From Clonostachys chloroleuca (taxonomy: Eukaryota > Ascomycota > Sordariomycetes > Hypocreales > Bionectriaceae), in the NCBI GenBank assembly GCA_037952775.1, contig JBANAY010000003.1, positions 4,278,001-4,342,000 of the forward strand: a DNA stretch of 64,000 nucleotides. Reading direction: 5' to 3'. The notes under the pieces are model-generated. The model was not told where the DNA came from and searched no databases. It saw only the letters and a list, made by a program, of their open reading frames with translations. Position numbers and translations under genes: made by a program. This document shows, in pieces, positions 1-9,744 of the stretch; the first letter of the stretch is position 1, and each line of letters opens with the position of its first letter.

Positions 1-96
1 TCAGGTCTCACCTAATCAATTATCACTTGAACCAATTGCGGCATACCCAATTCCGTCTCGATGGTACATGCCCTTTTTGGTAAATCATTGTAAGTC

Positions 97-1264
97 TTGC
101 CGGCAATCCTACTGCTGACCACGAGTGCTGATTTATATACAGACCATGAGATGCAGTTCCCGAGCTTTACTCGAAAGGGAGACCTTGATAACGATGAAGT
201 GTCCAGGAAGGAATGGATTCAGGCAACACTATCTGATCCATGCATTTTCCATACTATTTTGTTTGCCGCATCATCCCATCTTGATGTACTCCATGGCGAG
301 GTTGGCAACCCTGTCACTGAATATCACCGACGACATGCAGTAACACTTCTTCTGGATCACATTTCGTCCTCAGAGCAGGCATCTATCACCGCAATTGCTA
401 CGGCCACCTATCTCTGGCACTACGAGGTACGGATCTTTGTCCAACTTAGGAACGAAACTAACTTGGCAAAGGTCATGAGTTCCAACATAATTGAAGGGAA
501 AATTCATAAGAAAGGCCTTCAACAGATGGTGAAAGGGCATGGTGGACTAGGGGCAATACATCTATGCGGTGATCGGCTGTCTAATTTGATCATGCTGTGG
601 GTATACTTTATCGGTCTTGTGATTAACGACTAACCATGAAGCTAGTATCGATATTGGGGATTCTATTCTTAATGCTTCCAACCCAGTATTCTACGTCGAA
701 GGACCACCGCAGCATCCCAATACGCCCATATCTCTCGTTTCTACCCTTATATGTCAATCTGAGAGAGCATTACGCGAAAGCGGTATTACTGAGCCATTGA
801 TATCCCTACTTAGGAGAGTCCACAATGTGACTTTGGATTTCGAGTATGAGCCTTTAGCGAAACCCATAGAAGAACGAGTTGTGATTAACGAGCCTGAGAC
901 GGAGAGCAATTTCTCGACGGCCATCGTGGTTGCGGCAGGGATTCATCTTTACTCGCTTCAACGTCGGACTAGGTTCTCCGTTGATGATAATCAAGACAAG
1001 GTGGAAAAGCTCCGTCTCTACCTTTCCTCGCTTCCTCAAGGCAGCAAATGCGACATTGAAAACGAGCTTTACGTGTTTCTATGCTTTAGTGGAGCTGCTG
1101 CGGCGAGAAAGAATAGCGCATGGTTTTTAGCCAAGGCCGGGCCTGTGGTGATGTCTCTCAACCAGAGCCAGCTTCACCATTTCAAGATCGCAACTACGCG
1201 CTTCTGCAGAATTCTACAAAAGCTGCAAAGTGCTCAAGGCGGCAATGGTGAAGATGGTTTATAA
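97..1264 (+). CDS. Fungal-specific transcription factor domain protein (left part uncertain, split gene)
   Basis: Two open stretches (about 97-600 and 644-1264) read together as the central and C-terminal part of a fungal transcription-factor regulatory domain (PF11951-like). Recognisable features are an FHTILFAASSHLDVL helix near 247-292, an AIATATYLWHYE helix just before a likely 45-nt intron (427-471), and a KGLQQMVKGHGGLGA motif that is very typical of the family. A second short intron lies around 601-643; I could not fix its exact borders. No zinc cluster is seen, so the N-terminal exon(s) either lie left of the window or are missing. The 3' end is a TAA at 1262-1264. The likely role is a nuclear regulator, but no target can be inferred. 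Family confidence is good; the exon model is weak. Confidence 0.6.
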
Positions 1265-1471
1265 TCTAGCTTTGAATTTCTGATTGGTCCCTTCTATTCA
1301 CAACTAAAGGTTACAGAAGATGTATAACCAATGATAGACCAGGTTAGCTTTGCTACAAGAAGCCTCTTGAAGCTGATTCTGATAGATAGATGCTTCTGTT
1401 GAACACTCGAGTTAATCTAACAGTCAAGTCATGTAACAGACGTGAGGTCTTGGCCTTCTAACTTTCAATGT

Positions 1472-2868
1472 CTAAGTAGTGTTCTCGTCCTCTGTAATCT
1501 CATCAACCTCCACTGGTCGTAGTCCAGAAAACAATATCCACAACACGAGACAGCAAAACAGCTGAATAACGATGACAACACCAAACACTCCAAGACCGAT
1601 GAGCTGACTCAGGGCTCCCAAGCCGAAGGGCAAGAAAGCGCCGCCAATTTGACCAACTGATGCAACGAAAGAAACCGCAGCGACGTTGAGATCACGGGGT
1701 AAGAGCCTGGTGAGAAGAATAATGCAAGACGGGAAAAGAGGGCCACAGAAGAACCCAACAAGGGCGATTAAAATCGCAGAGGTTACTTGGCCTTCCACTG
1801 TGACAAAGAGAATCTGAAACACTAGAGCACAGACAATATAGCCGTTTGTGGCGCGCTTGACTCCGATCCTGTCGGTGAGCAGTCCGAGTATAAGTCGCCC
1901 GGCGGCCATGCCAATCCAGAAGCTAGAGGAGCAAGTACTCGCATGTTGTGTCGAAGAGTGACGGACTCGAAGCATGAAAGACACGATCCAGCCCGAAATT
2001 CCTGATTCGGTGCCAACGTAAATAAGGAGATATAGAGCACAGAGCCATGTCGACTTGTAGTGAAAGATTTTGGAAAGCTTTTGGTGGCTTTCCTCTGCTA
2101 TTTCGTCATATCGGCGGTTGCGGTACATCTTAGCGTTCTCATGTCTGAACGCGAACGGCAGGATAGTTAACTCGAGAATGCTAAAGGCGGTCTGCGTGAA
2201 AATTAACGTTAAAACAAAACGATTCCAAAAAAAGGACGTAGACATCGAAGGACAGCAAATGATCATCTCACCAAAGCATAGAACCAGGAATACCAAGGCC
2301 TGTTCCCAGAGAGCACGAGCTCGGCAAGGACGGGGCCGCAGCCAGCCCCAAGAGAGAATGATCCATGCAGCAGACCTGATATCAGGTTTGCATTGTCCAT
2401 GCGTCCCGCCCAAGCGCACCACGATCCATCTAGAAGACCAGCTCCGAATGCACCCAACGCAGCCGAGGCGAGTACTATGGGGAATGGAGGATGCATGGCC
2501 GTAAGAGCAGCCGAGAGGATCTGAAAGATGGGTCCCACAACAGCAATTCCCCGTCTCCCGAAGTGCAAGTGAATAGAATGGTTGAGTTGCGCAGAAATTA
2601 CATATCCAACTGGCCCAGCTAGAAAACAGAGGGAAACTTGGACGTCATTGAGGTGATAGAATGCTTCCATACGGGGTAGCATTACTCCAGTGGTTGATAC
2701 GAACAGTCCGAGCAACGCAAACGAGTACATGGCAGCCCCAGGCATGAGGAGCGTCGTCGTCAGAGAAGAGCCTTTGGCGGCGTTGTGAGATCCATCTTCG
2801 GCAGGAGATTGGTCGTCCCGCGATCCGAGAAGAGGCTGCCGAAGTTGCGATGGCGATGACTCTGCCAT
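1472..2868 (-). CDS. MFS transporter, Bsc6-like
   Basis: The model has two exons, 2868-2272 and 2191-1472. They join in phase 0 across an 80-nt GT-AG intron and encode about 438 aa. The N-terminal tail (about 45 aa) is polar. It is followed by about 12 hydrophobic segments in two blocks of six, with a long loop containing the charged stretch around FRHENAKMYRNRRYDE after exon 2 begins. The sequence resembles fungal MFS proteins annotated as bypass of stop codon protein 6 (FHS or glucose/fucose-permease-like group). The substrate is unknown. It sits head to head with a second member of the same group (3527-5031) across a 658-bp shared upstream region, so the two may be co-regulated. The copy looks intact. 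Confidence 0.85.
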
Positions 2869-3526
2869 CCTGTCAAAGAGGGTATTTGACGGGGTGGTTA
2901 TTTTCGATGTGATACCACTTTCCAGGTGGTTTGTGCAAGCCGTCCAGTGTAGTACACTTTTAAGGTAGGGATGATCTCAAGTCTCACCTCAATCAGGCAG
3001 AGCTCACTTAGGCAGGCCGGTAGAACTTCGGGACTGCCTCGATTATGCGGAGAGGCGGAGTTTCCTTGTGGGGTAGTACCGGCAAGTCGCAGCGACAAGC
3101 CGGCCGTGAACAACGAACAACGAGAAGAATTACCTAGGGAGGAATTAGGGGAGTGAGGCACGACAATCCACGCCCCAGATAGCCCCTTGGCGCTCTGTAG
3201 CTTACTTCCTAAACTCGCCTAGCCATGTTCGGAGGCACTCCGATTCTCCGCGGTTCGCCTAGATGGCCCATGACGCCATGCTCTGTACATGTAATATTGG
3301 GCTTCTAGGTGCCCGTATTGATACAATGCCTCAGGATAAATGCCGGCATCTTATTCTCTAAATAACCCAAGGTATTGCCGAGTTCACCCTGGCCATCCCT
3401 ATTCAAGCCTATATATACTCATCAATCTGAGAATGAAAGATTGCGAATAGGCAACGATCAAATGTTCTTCTAGAAATCAGCAATCTCCAGAGTTTGGCAA
3501 CGCGATAACCCAAAGGTCTCAGTATC
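2869..3526. promoter_or_regulatory. Divergent promoter region between two MFS genes
   Basis: This stretch has no convincing gene and separates two divergently transcribed Bsc6-like transporters, so it must carry the upstream signals of both. A TATATATA element at 3410-3417 lies about 110 nt before the ATG at 3527 and is a plausible core promoter for the plus-strand gene. I saw no clear palindromic operator. Confidence 0.5.
3410..3417 (+). promoter_or_regulatory. TATA-like element
   Basis: TATATATA lies 109 nt upstream of the MFS start codon at 3527. Its position and sequence suit a fungal core promoter; there is no other support. Confidence 0.4.
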
Positions 3527-5031
3527 ATGGCCAATTCCAAGGGCCAACAAGGCCACGAGCTCCGCTCAGTCCCAGAGAATACAAATGCACCAGGTATCGC
3601 TGAAATTGAGGGAGATCCGCCTTCAGCTCCTCTAGAACAATTACCCAACCATACCATTCTCAAGTTCCTCACCGCCAGCTTCTCGTTCTTTGTCGCCGGT
3701 GTGAATGATGGCAGCGTCGGTGCGCTCATTCCCTATGTCATTCGCCAATATCACATAAATACTGCTCAAACATCTGCCTTGTATGTCAAGTCCCAGATCT
3801 GCCTCAAATCTAGATCCAAACATACTAACCACATGGCAAGATACGCCACCAACTTTGCGGGGTGGTTTATCTCCGCCATAATTAACACCCACCTAACCCA
3901 GTTCTTCGATCTGGGTTCTATAATGATGCTGGGCGCAGCGTTACAGGTCCTAGCGCATGCACTGAGGATCTGGAACCCGCCGTTTCCCCTTTTCGCCATC
4001 AGCTTCACCTTTGTCAGCCTTGGTCAAGCCTTGAATGACACCCACGCAAACTCCTTTGTTGCAGACGCTCGAAGCTCCCACCGCTGGCTTCCCCTTATCC
4101 ACGCTTCGTACTCTGCTGGCTGTCTCGTCGGACCATTTGTGAGTACGGCGGTTGCGGCTGCAGCAACGCCTTCTGTTTGGTACTATTTTTACGCCGTGAC
4201 CTTGGGACTGTGTGTCGCAAATACGGCTTTTATTGCCCTCGCCTTCCGTGACACCGTCAAATTCAGGCACAAGGGGGAGATATCCTCGGAATCGCGCCAC
4301 AAGGATGCCTCCAAGTTGATGGCACTCACTTTCCGTAGCCCATCTCTATGGTATCTCAGCATCTTCTTCTTCTTCTATCTAGGCTCTTCGCTCACTGCAA
4401 GCGGATGGCTAGTGGAGTACCTCATCGATGTGCGCAAAGGTGACATTTCGCAGATGGGCTTCGTGGCGGCAGGTTATAACGGTGGTACTCTCCTAGGGCG
4501 TTTACTATTAGCAGAACCTATCCACCGCTTTGGTCCTCGCTATATGGTCTTTGCGTTTGGTATCTTGTGCATCGGCTTCCAGCTGATTTTTTGGCTGTAG
4601 GTACCCCCTGGGCTCTGTGTACAACCTGGAAGAGAAATTTACCAAACTTGTGCAGTGTGCCAAGTATTATCGCTGCGTCTATCGCGGTGAGCATTGTTGG
4701 GTTCTTTGCGGGCCCATTATTCGCCACAGTACGTATCACTTCGATCACTACTTCTGCATAGTCCAGTTATTTACACTTGCATGTTTAGGGTGTTTCTCTT
4801 GCGGCGAAACTCTTCGAACCAGATGTAAAGCCAACGGCACTAGCCTTCGTATTCGTAATGGCACAGGTTGGGGGTTCATTGTTCCCAATGATTACAGGGG
4901 GCGTGGCATATTCGGCCGGTGTGGCAGTCCTACAGCCTATGTTAATTGCACTTTGGGTGGCTACATCAGTAAGTTGGCTCTTGGTTCCGCAGACGAAAAA
5001 ACAAAACCTCGCCGCCACTCACCAGGAATGA
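3527..5031 (+). CDS. MFS transporter, Bsc6-like (second copy)
   Basis: The four exons are 3527-3780, 3841-4596, 4656-4728 and 4789-5031. All joins keep phase and give 441 aa. The cytosolic N-terminus (about 45 aa) is followed by about 12 membrane segments, including VNDGSVGALIPYV in the first, a glycine-rich GYNGGTLLGRLLL motif in the second half, and AQVGGSLFPMITGGVAYSAG near the C-terminus. These are typical of the Bsc6-like or fucose-permease-like MFS group. Intron 1 (3781-3840) is 60 nt and in frame, so a gene finder could miss it. The gene is a divergent neighbour of the relative at 1472-2868; the two are clearly distinct in sequence, so the duplication, if any, is old. The substrate is unknown. 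Confidence 0.87.
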
Positions 5032-5437
5032 AACCTCGGTTTGACCGCACCGAGCACCCCTCCACCTACTACAATACGCATAACTAGGCCTATCGGAATA
5101 ATCAATAAACTCGCTGCTAGTCGCATATCATAACCTTGGCCATGTGCCCCAACCTCTGAACTAATATAGTCTCGCTTTATTTCATTATTTTTCCGCCATG
5201 AATCATTATAAGTGATATTAGCATTGGCTATAAGAAGCTATCCAAGTCAACCACAACTTGAGTGTGCATAGCTGTTTGTCATCATGTATTCTAGCAGACG
5301 AAAGGTCGCTTGACGACGATTAGAGTATACTACAATAACAATATATCAATCCCCATGACTTGCTGTACAGTGGTCCAATCAACAGTAGTTTCCGCCACTG
5401 AGCATCCCGTCTCATAGGCGACTGAGTCCCTTGTTTG
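5032..5437. other. Intergenic, no gene seen
   Basis: This is the 3' flank between two convergent genes. It is fairly AT-rich, with no coding pattern or repeat that I can identify. Confidence 0.5.
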
Positions 5438-6948
5438 TCAAGCCATTTCGATGATCTGGCGAGCCTGGGTTCTATTCTCAATCCCCAGGCGTGAAGAAAA
5501 CTCAAACCACCTCCGAACCATATCCCGCTCGCTTGGCACACACGCTTCCACTGCTGCGACGAACACCGGCCATAATGATATGCTCCCGCCATCCATGTCA
5601 AGAAATGTTGACATGTCATTCAGTACGGATGATGTGTATGTGCTGACCTGTGAAGGCGTCACACCGGGTCCGAGTCGCTTCAGACATATAATTGCTGCGT
5701 TGAGAAACATCCGTGAATGGAGTTGGGCGAGGTGGTCCAGCCGCCCATCCGTCTGTGAACGCTCTTTGTGAAGTCTTGATCCATGCCCTGTGTCTTCCCC
5801 CTGCACCGAGTTCAAACTCCGCAATTCATCACATATTTCAGCCTCGAGGTTAGTTTGACTATTCGGTTCCTTATCAACTCTCTGTAGTTGCGAGAGTGCT
5901 TTAAGCGCTGCTCGAGGGCTCCCAATGGTATATGCGAAGTCGCTCCTCATGGAAAGAGCATCCAGAAGCATCCCAGTAGGACCAGCGTCTCGTGCTGAAT
6001 CAATATGGCCCGTTTGCGCAATTGCCAGAGACAGCGCAAGGCTTTGGGATATTACCCATGCATCCGACGATTGGGTCCAGTCTCGGCCATGCAACATTTT
6101 ACTCACTAGCGCAGCGGCTCCTTTGAAATGAGAGCGCCAGCTGTATACTTCTGTAGAATACACCCCCTACGACTTTGGTTACTATCATCATCGGTTGAAA
6201 AGGCATATCATGCGTTGCGTACCTCAATCATCAAAATTGTCTGGAAAGTGGCAACTTGGCAAACAAACTCGGAATCAGGCGTATCAAGACTCTCTCGGAG
6301 CATGTTTAGCGATATGCCATAATGCTTGAGTCCCTCATGTCGGTGCCGAGCAAAGGAATCATAATCTCCGCGTCGTAAGTTTGCGAGATTAAAAGCTACT
6401 TGGGAAAGGGGGTCGTGTTATAGACTCTTACACGCGGCAGATTGGCTGCCCAGTGCCATTTCTGGATAAACCGACTTCCAGGGATTCCTACCATTGTCGA
6501 TAGGTGTCATGAGGAACGCCACGTGGCGCACATAATGGGAGAACAGAACCTGTTCTTGTGTGTGGCGGCCAGCTAAGTGATGAACGTTTGGCCTCGCTTG
6601 TCGTAAACAGCTCGTAGAGTAACGAGGCCCGGTAAGCATCAACCCAAACGGGTTATTTGGAGACGTGCGGAGTTCATAGTCGCAAGCCTTCAGGTCTTCC
6701 TCAAGCAGATGCTCCAACTGCCCTGCTGAGTAGGTCTGATGATTAAGCCAGGTAAGCTCCGGACTTAGTATTCGCCGTAAACGAGCGGTATATCGGCCAG
6801 TCTCAGTATCAACCCAAGAGAGTTGGATCCCGTACCCCTCACAGTCGAGGCTCTGTCTAGCGCAAGTTAGCATCTTCCCGTCACAGCGAACGTGCCGTTT
6901 TCGACATGTCCAGCATGCGGTAAGAGTGCGCTTCACTCGTTTCGGCAT
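5438..6948 (-). CDS. Zn2Cys6-type transcription factor with damaged zinc cluster
   Basis: The N-terminus (residues about 8-40) shows a fungal binuclear cluster, ACWTCRKRHVRCDGKMLTC then ARQSLDCEGYG. Only five of the six cysteines are present: the expected CxxC after LTC is missing its second Cys. The rest matches the fungal regulatory domain, including an HYVRHVAFLMTP block and a VYSWRSHFKGAAALV block. Exons are 6948-6432, about 6398-6223 and 6166-5438. The 56-nt intron 6167-6222 joins cleanly. The first gap has an in-frame TAA and is bridged only by a 33-36 nt GT-AG intron, which is unusually short. Either a tiny intron is real or the gene carries a stop. With the missing Cys this suggests a regulator that has lost DNA binding or is decaying. 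Confidence 0.65.
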
Positions 6949-7560
6949 TTGAGAAGCCCAGGTGCGAAGCTCACAGCTGGGATAGATCTACAAAGATGGC
7001 TCGTCACGCGCCACGCCAGAGGGATTTGTCCAGAGCAAGGCCCAAAAGTTGAGTAGAACCAGCGGGGCGAACGCGATTAACCGAAGCCATGGTCTGCTTA
7101 TGTTAGAGCGTGGACCAGCTACAACGGTCTCGAATTGGTGGCATTAGCTTCATTACTGACCATAGGTACTTACACGTATGTATCATTCCCTGTTCAACCG
7201 TGAGTGTAATGTGGTCAAGGAAACAACATATGAGCAAACGACATTGAAGATTGGTCGAAATTCCTTCCACCAACGCTACATAAGCCTAGTCTCATGCAAA
7301 CCAGTAACAGTGTGAATCTCTGTTCGGGTGGTTGTATTTCATAGCTATTACAAAGATGATGTGACTTGTTTCAACTGCTGCCATTGACTAACATTGTCAC
7401 CCCTGCCTGATGTTTGTTAAATAGAAACACAACAAAAATAATTATCCATGCCACAGGTCTTCTTCTGTGTCATCTGAAAACACGCACATGTTATCAAATG
7501 CAAATTCGTCAGTACATGCGTGATAATAAGACCGCACATACCAGAGAGTTACTCTCTTAC
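6949..7560. other. Intergenic, upstream of the minus-strand regulator
   Basis: No gene is visible. The stretch probably holds the promoter of the minus-strand regulator and then runs into AT-rich decayed sequence belonging to the aminotransferase relic. Confidence 0.4.
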
Positions 7561-7599
7561 TTAGCCCACGAACCTGAATGCACACGTAATACCTGTTGT

Positions 7600-8640
7600 A
7601 GGAAAGATTCATATGTGATAACAAAACCTTTAGAAGTGGTAGCATATTTGTTAATATCAGCATCTTGAAGTTCCAAGTGCGATGCAGTATAACCTTATAT
7701 CTTATGTTCAAGCATATGGAAATAATAAAGAGTCTGCAGCTCTTTAGCATATAATCCACTAAAGCGCACATTGATCATACTACCTTGTCCGGTGACAAAT
7801 ATGATAGGGAGGCGCTCGTAAGCAAGAGATGACTGGTAATCTGGATAGATTATTCTGAAGCTTGAAGCTGTCGATCTCGACGATGGAACGTGAAGCACCT
7901 GTAGGATGCGGCGCATATACGCCATGTCTAATGAGAATTTCCTGGAGCCTTGTCTTGAATCTGATCCCGAGAGCATTCAGCCTCTTAACTTGCGCGGCAT
8001 TAAATATCTCCAGGGAAGCAGCGCCAGCAGACATAGTGACCATGCTATTGTTGTAGGTTCTAGGATGTTGATTGAAGACCTGATATCTCTGGGTCAAACA
8101 CCTCCATGATATCCCGCCTTCCTCCAAATGCCCCAAAAGTCATGCCATCTCCAACATACTTGCCCAGCGACATGAGATCGGCCTTGATTCCCGTGGCGGC
8201 ACTGCAACCATTGGGATCAAGCCTCGATGTCATGACCTCATCTATGATCAGCAGGCATTTTTGGTTATCCGCAGATAGTAGCAAGTAATGAAGAAACTCC
8301 TTTGTGGCCAGACGGCAGCCGGCAGAGCCTTGAACCGGTTCAACAAGGTTGGCAGCAAGGCTTTCAGCAGGCAGAGCTTGAACGATAGCCTTTGTCTCTT
8401 CAATATTATTGAAAGGTGCAAAAACAAGGTCGTGAGGCAGGCTTACATTACACCGATCCTTCATCAAGTCCATGGGAAAGATCAATGTCCCTCCGTGTTA
8501 AATACCGCTAAAGACGAGAACCTTTCGCCTCGTGGTGAAATTTAAGGCGGCGGCAATGGCCAGCATATTGGCCTCCGTATGCCAAACATCCGTCGGGTGA
8601 GGTTGATGCAACATATACAGTATCGGAAGGTTACTACACG
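7600..8640 (-). pseudogene. Relic of a class III (glutamate-1-semialdehyde-type) aminotransferase
   Basis: On the minus strand the fragments run in the order of a PLP-dependent class III aminotransferase of the glutamate-1-semialdehyde 2,1-aminomutase type. There is a TEANMLAIAAALNFTTRRK block near 8560, a VFSGI-stop-HGGTL block where a TAA replaces the expected Tyr, then LVEPVQGSAGC, LLIIDEVMTSRL and LGKYVGDGMTFGAFGGRRD, which includes the PLP lysine (LGK). The frame is lost after FDPE near 8060-8085 and resumes as HPRTYNNSMVTMSAGAA. The C-terminal part (GQGSMINVRFSG, then YYFHMLEHKI) breaks again. At least one stop and two frame changes make it non-functional. Confidence 0.8.
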
Positions 8641-9018
8641 TACATCAGCCGGCCTATAACCAGACACTCGGTCCGCAACAGCCGCCATTTACAGTGTTCC
8701 TCGACCTTGCACTACATCAGGGGTGTCACAACGCCGACATTCCGTTCTACGAGTATATTCACGTTCGAGACCAGGAAGTAGCCCATTACATAGTGTGGGA
8801 CTCCTCTACAAAGACAGCGGCTGCAGGAGGTCAGCGGTGGAGTGGGTTTCGTAATGAGGAGCTATTGGCGGTCCTCACCTCGTCGGCCTCTTGGATTTTC
8901 GCCGAGACCACTAGATATGTGATGGACGGAACGTACATGCAGCTCGTTATATGATCTCCCAGCTCGTACCCCGCATGCAGCTCGGCTCCAGGTTTTCGGA
9001 TGTTGGGTTACGAGAATG
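8641..9018. other. Intergenic or decayed sequence
   Basis: An 86-codon plus-strand open frame (8694-8954) exists, but I recognise no family in it. It is flanked by relics, so it is probably not a gene. Confidence 0.35.
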
Positions 9019-9072
9019 GTGAATGAGCGGTTCCTCTCGTACTAAGCTCAATTACCATTGCGGCGAGGTCAT

Positions 9073-9122
<50 letters not shown>

Positions 9123-9123
9123 A
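9019..9123 (-). rRNA. Fragment of the 3' part of 25S/28S rRNA
   Basis: The reverse complement matches, nearly base for base from memory, the highly conserved LSU rRNA stretch that runs from ACGTGAGCTGGGTTTAGACC through GACAGGTTAGTTTTACCC to TTAGTACGAGAGGAACCG. On both sides the match stops abruptly: I find neither the preceding nor the following LSU sequence. This is a stray piece of about 100 bp and not a functional rDNA unit. The conserved core is unaltered, which suggests a fairly recent insertion or local resistance to decay. Confidence 0.85.
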
Positions 9124-9208
9124 CGGGACTAACTTCTAAGAAGACCTCAAGAATCGCCCGTGAAGCATCAACTTCGGCTTCCACGACAATAGCCGCGTAG
9201 GATTTCAG

Positions 9209-9420
9209 CTAGTAGAAGAATTCAGAACACGAAGACCCTGGCCCCCCGTCCCGCCAAGCTTCCACATTCGGCTCCTCACAGACCCCAGCATACATCCTCT
9301 TCAAGTCCTGCTCATTCCACATCCTCGTGAACATAGTAATCGGCCCGATGTCCATGGTGACCTGCTCCACGTATGTAGTCCATGCACGTGGTCGCAAAGC
9401 TGGGGTAAGTGTAAAAACGC
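9209..9420 (-). pseudogene. Short unknown ORF, possibly a terminal exon or gene remnant
   Basis: A minus-strand open frame of about 65 codons ends in a TAG near 9209. It begins after a good intron-acceptor-like sequence (pyrimidine-rich, CTTAC, then CAG) near 9400, so it looks like a last exon. The residues are protein-like (WTTYVEQVTMDIGPITMFTR, then WNEQDLKRMY), but I do not recognise the family. I found no matching upstream exon before the start of the divergent regulator at 9745. It may be a truncated remnant. Confidence 0.3.
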
Positions 9421-9744
9421 GATCAGGGGTGGACAGCGATGTTCCCCGATATGATCCCCATTTACATGATGTTCAACCAGTCTCTCTCTTCCCCACACTG
9501 TCTCTCTTCTTTCCATACCCCAGCGGCAAAGAGCTGGATACGACACGAATCCTGCTTGCGTCGGTTGAGATGCCGAGTCCATGGTTTAACTCTTACCTCC
9601 ACGTCACCAACGAGACTACCACGTTACTGGCAGCAAAGATAATATGAGATGTCCGATATACCGCGGAACCTAAACCAGACTCAACGCGTCTAGTCTGTGC
9701 GCGATTCCCAGCCTTATCGTCATCATCAATAGTGTTAAGACACT

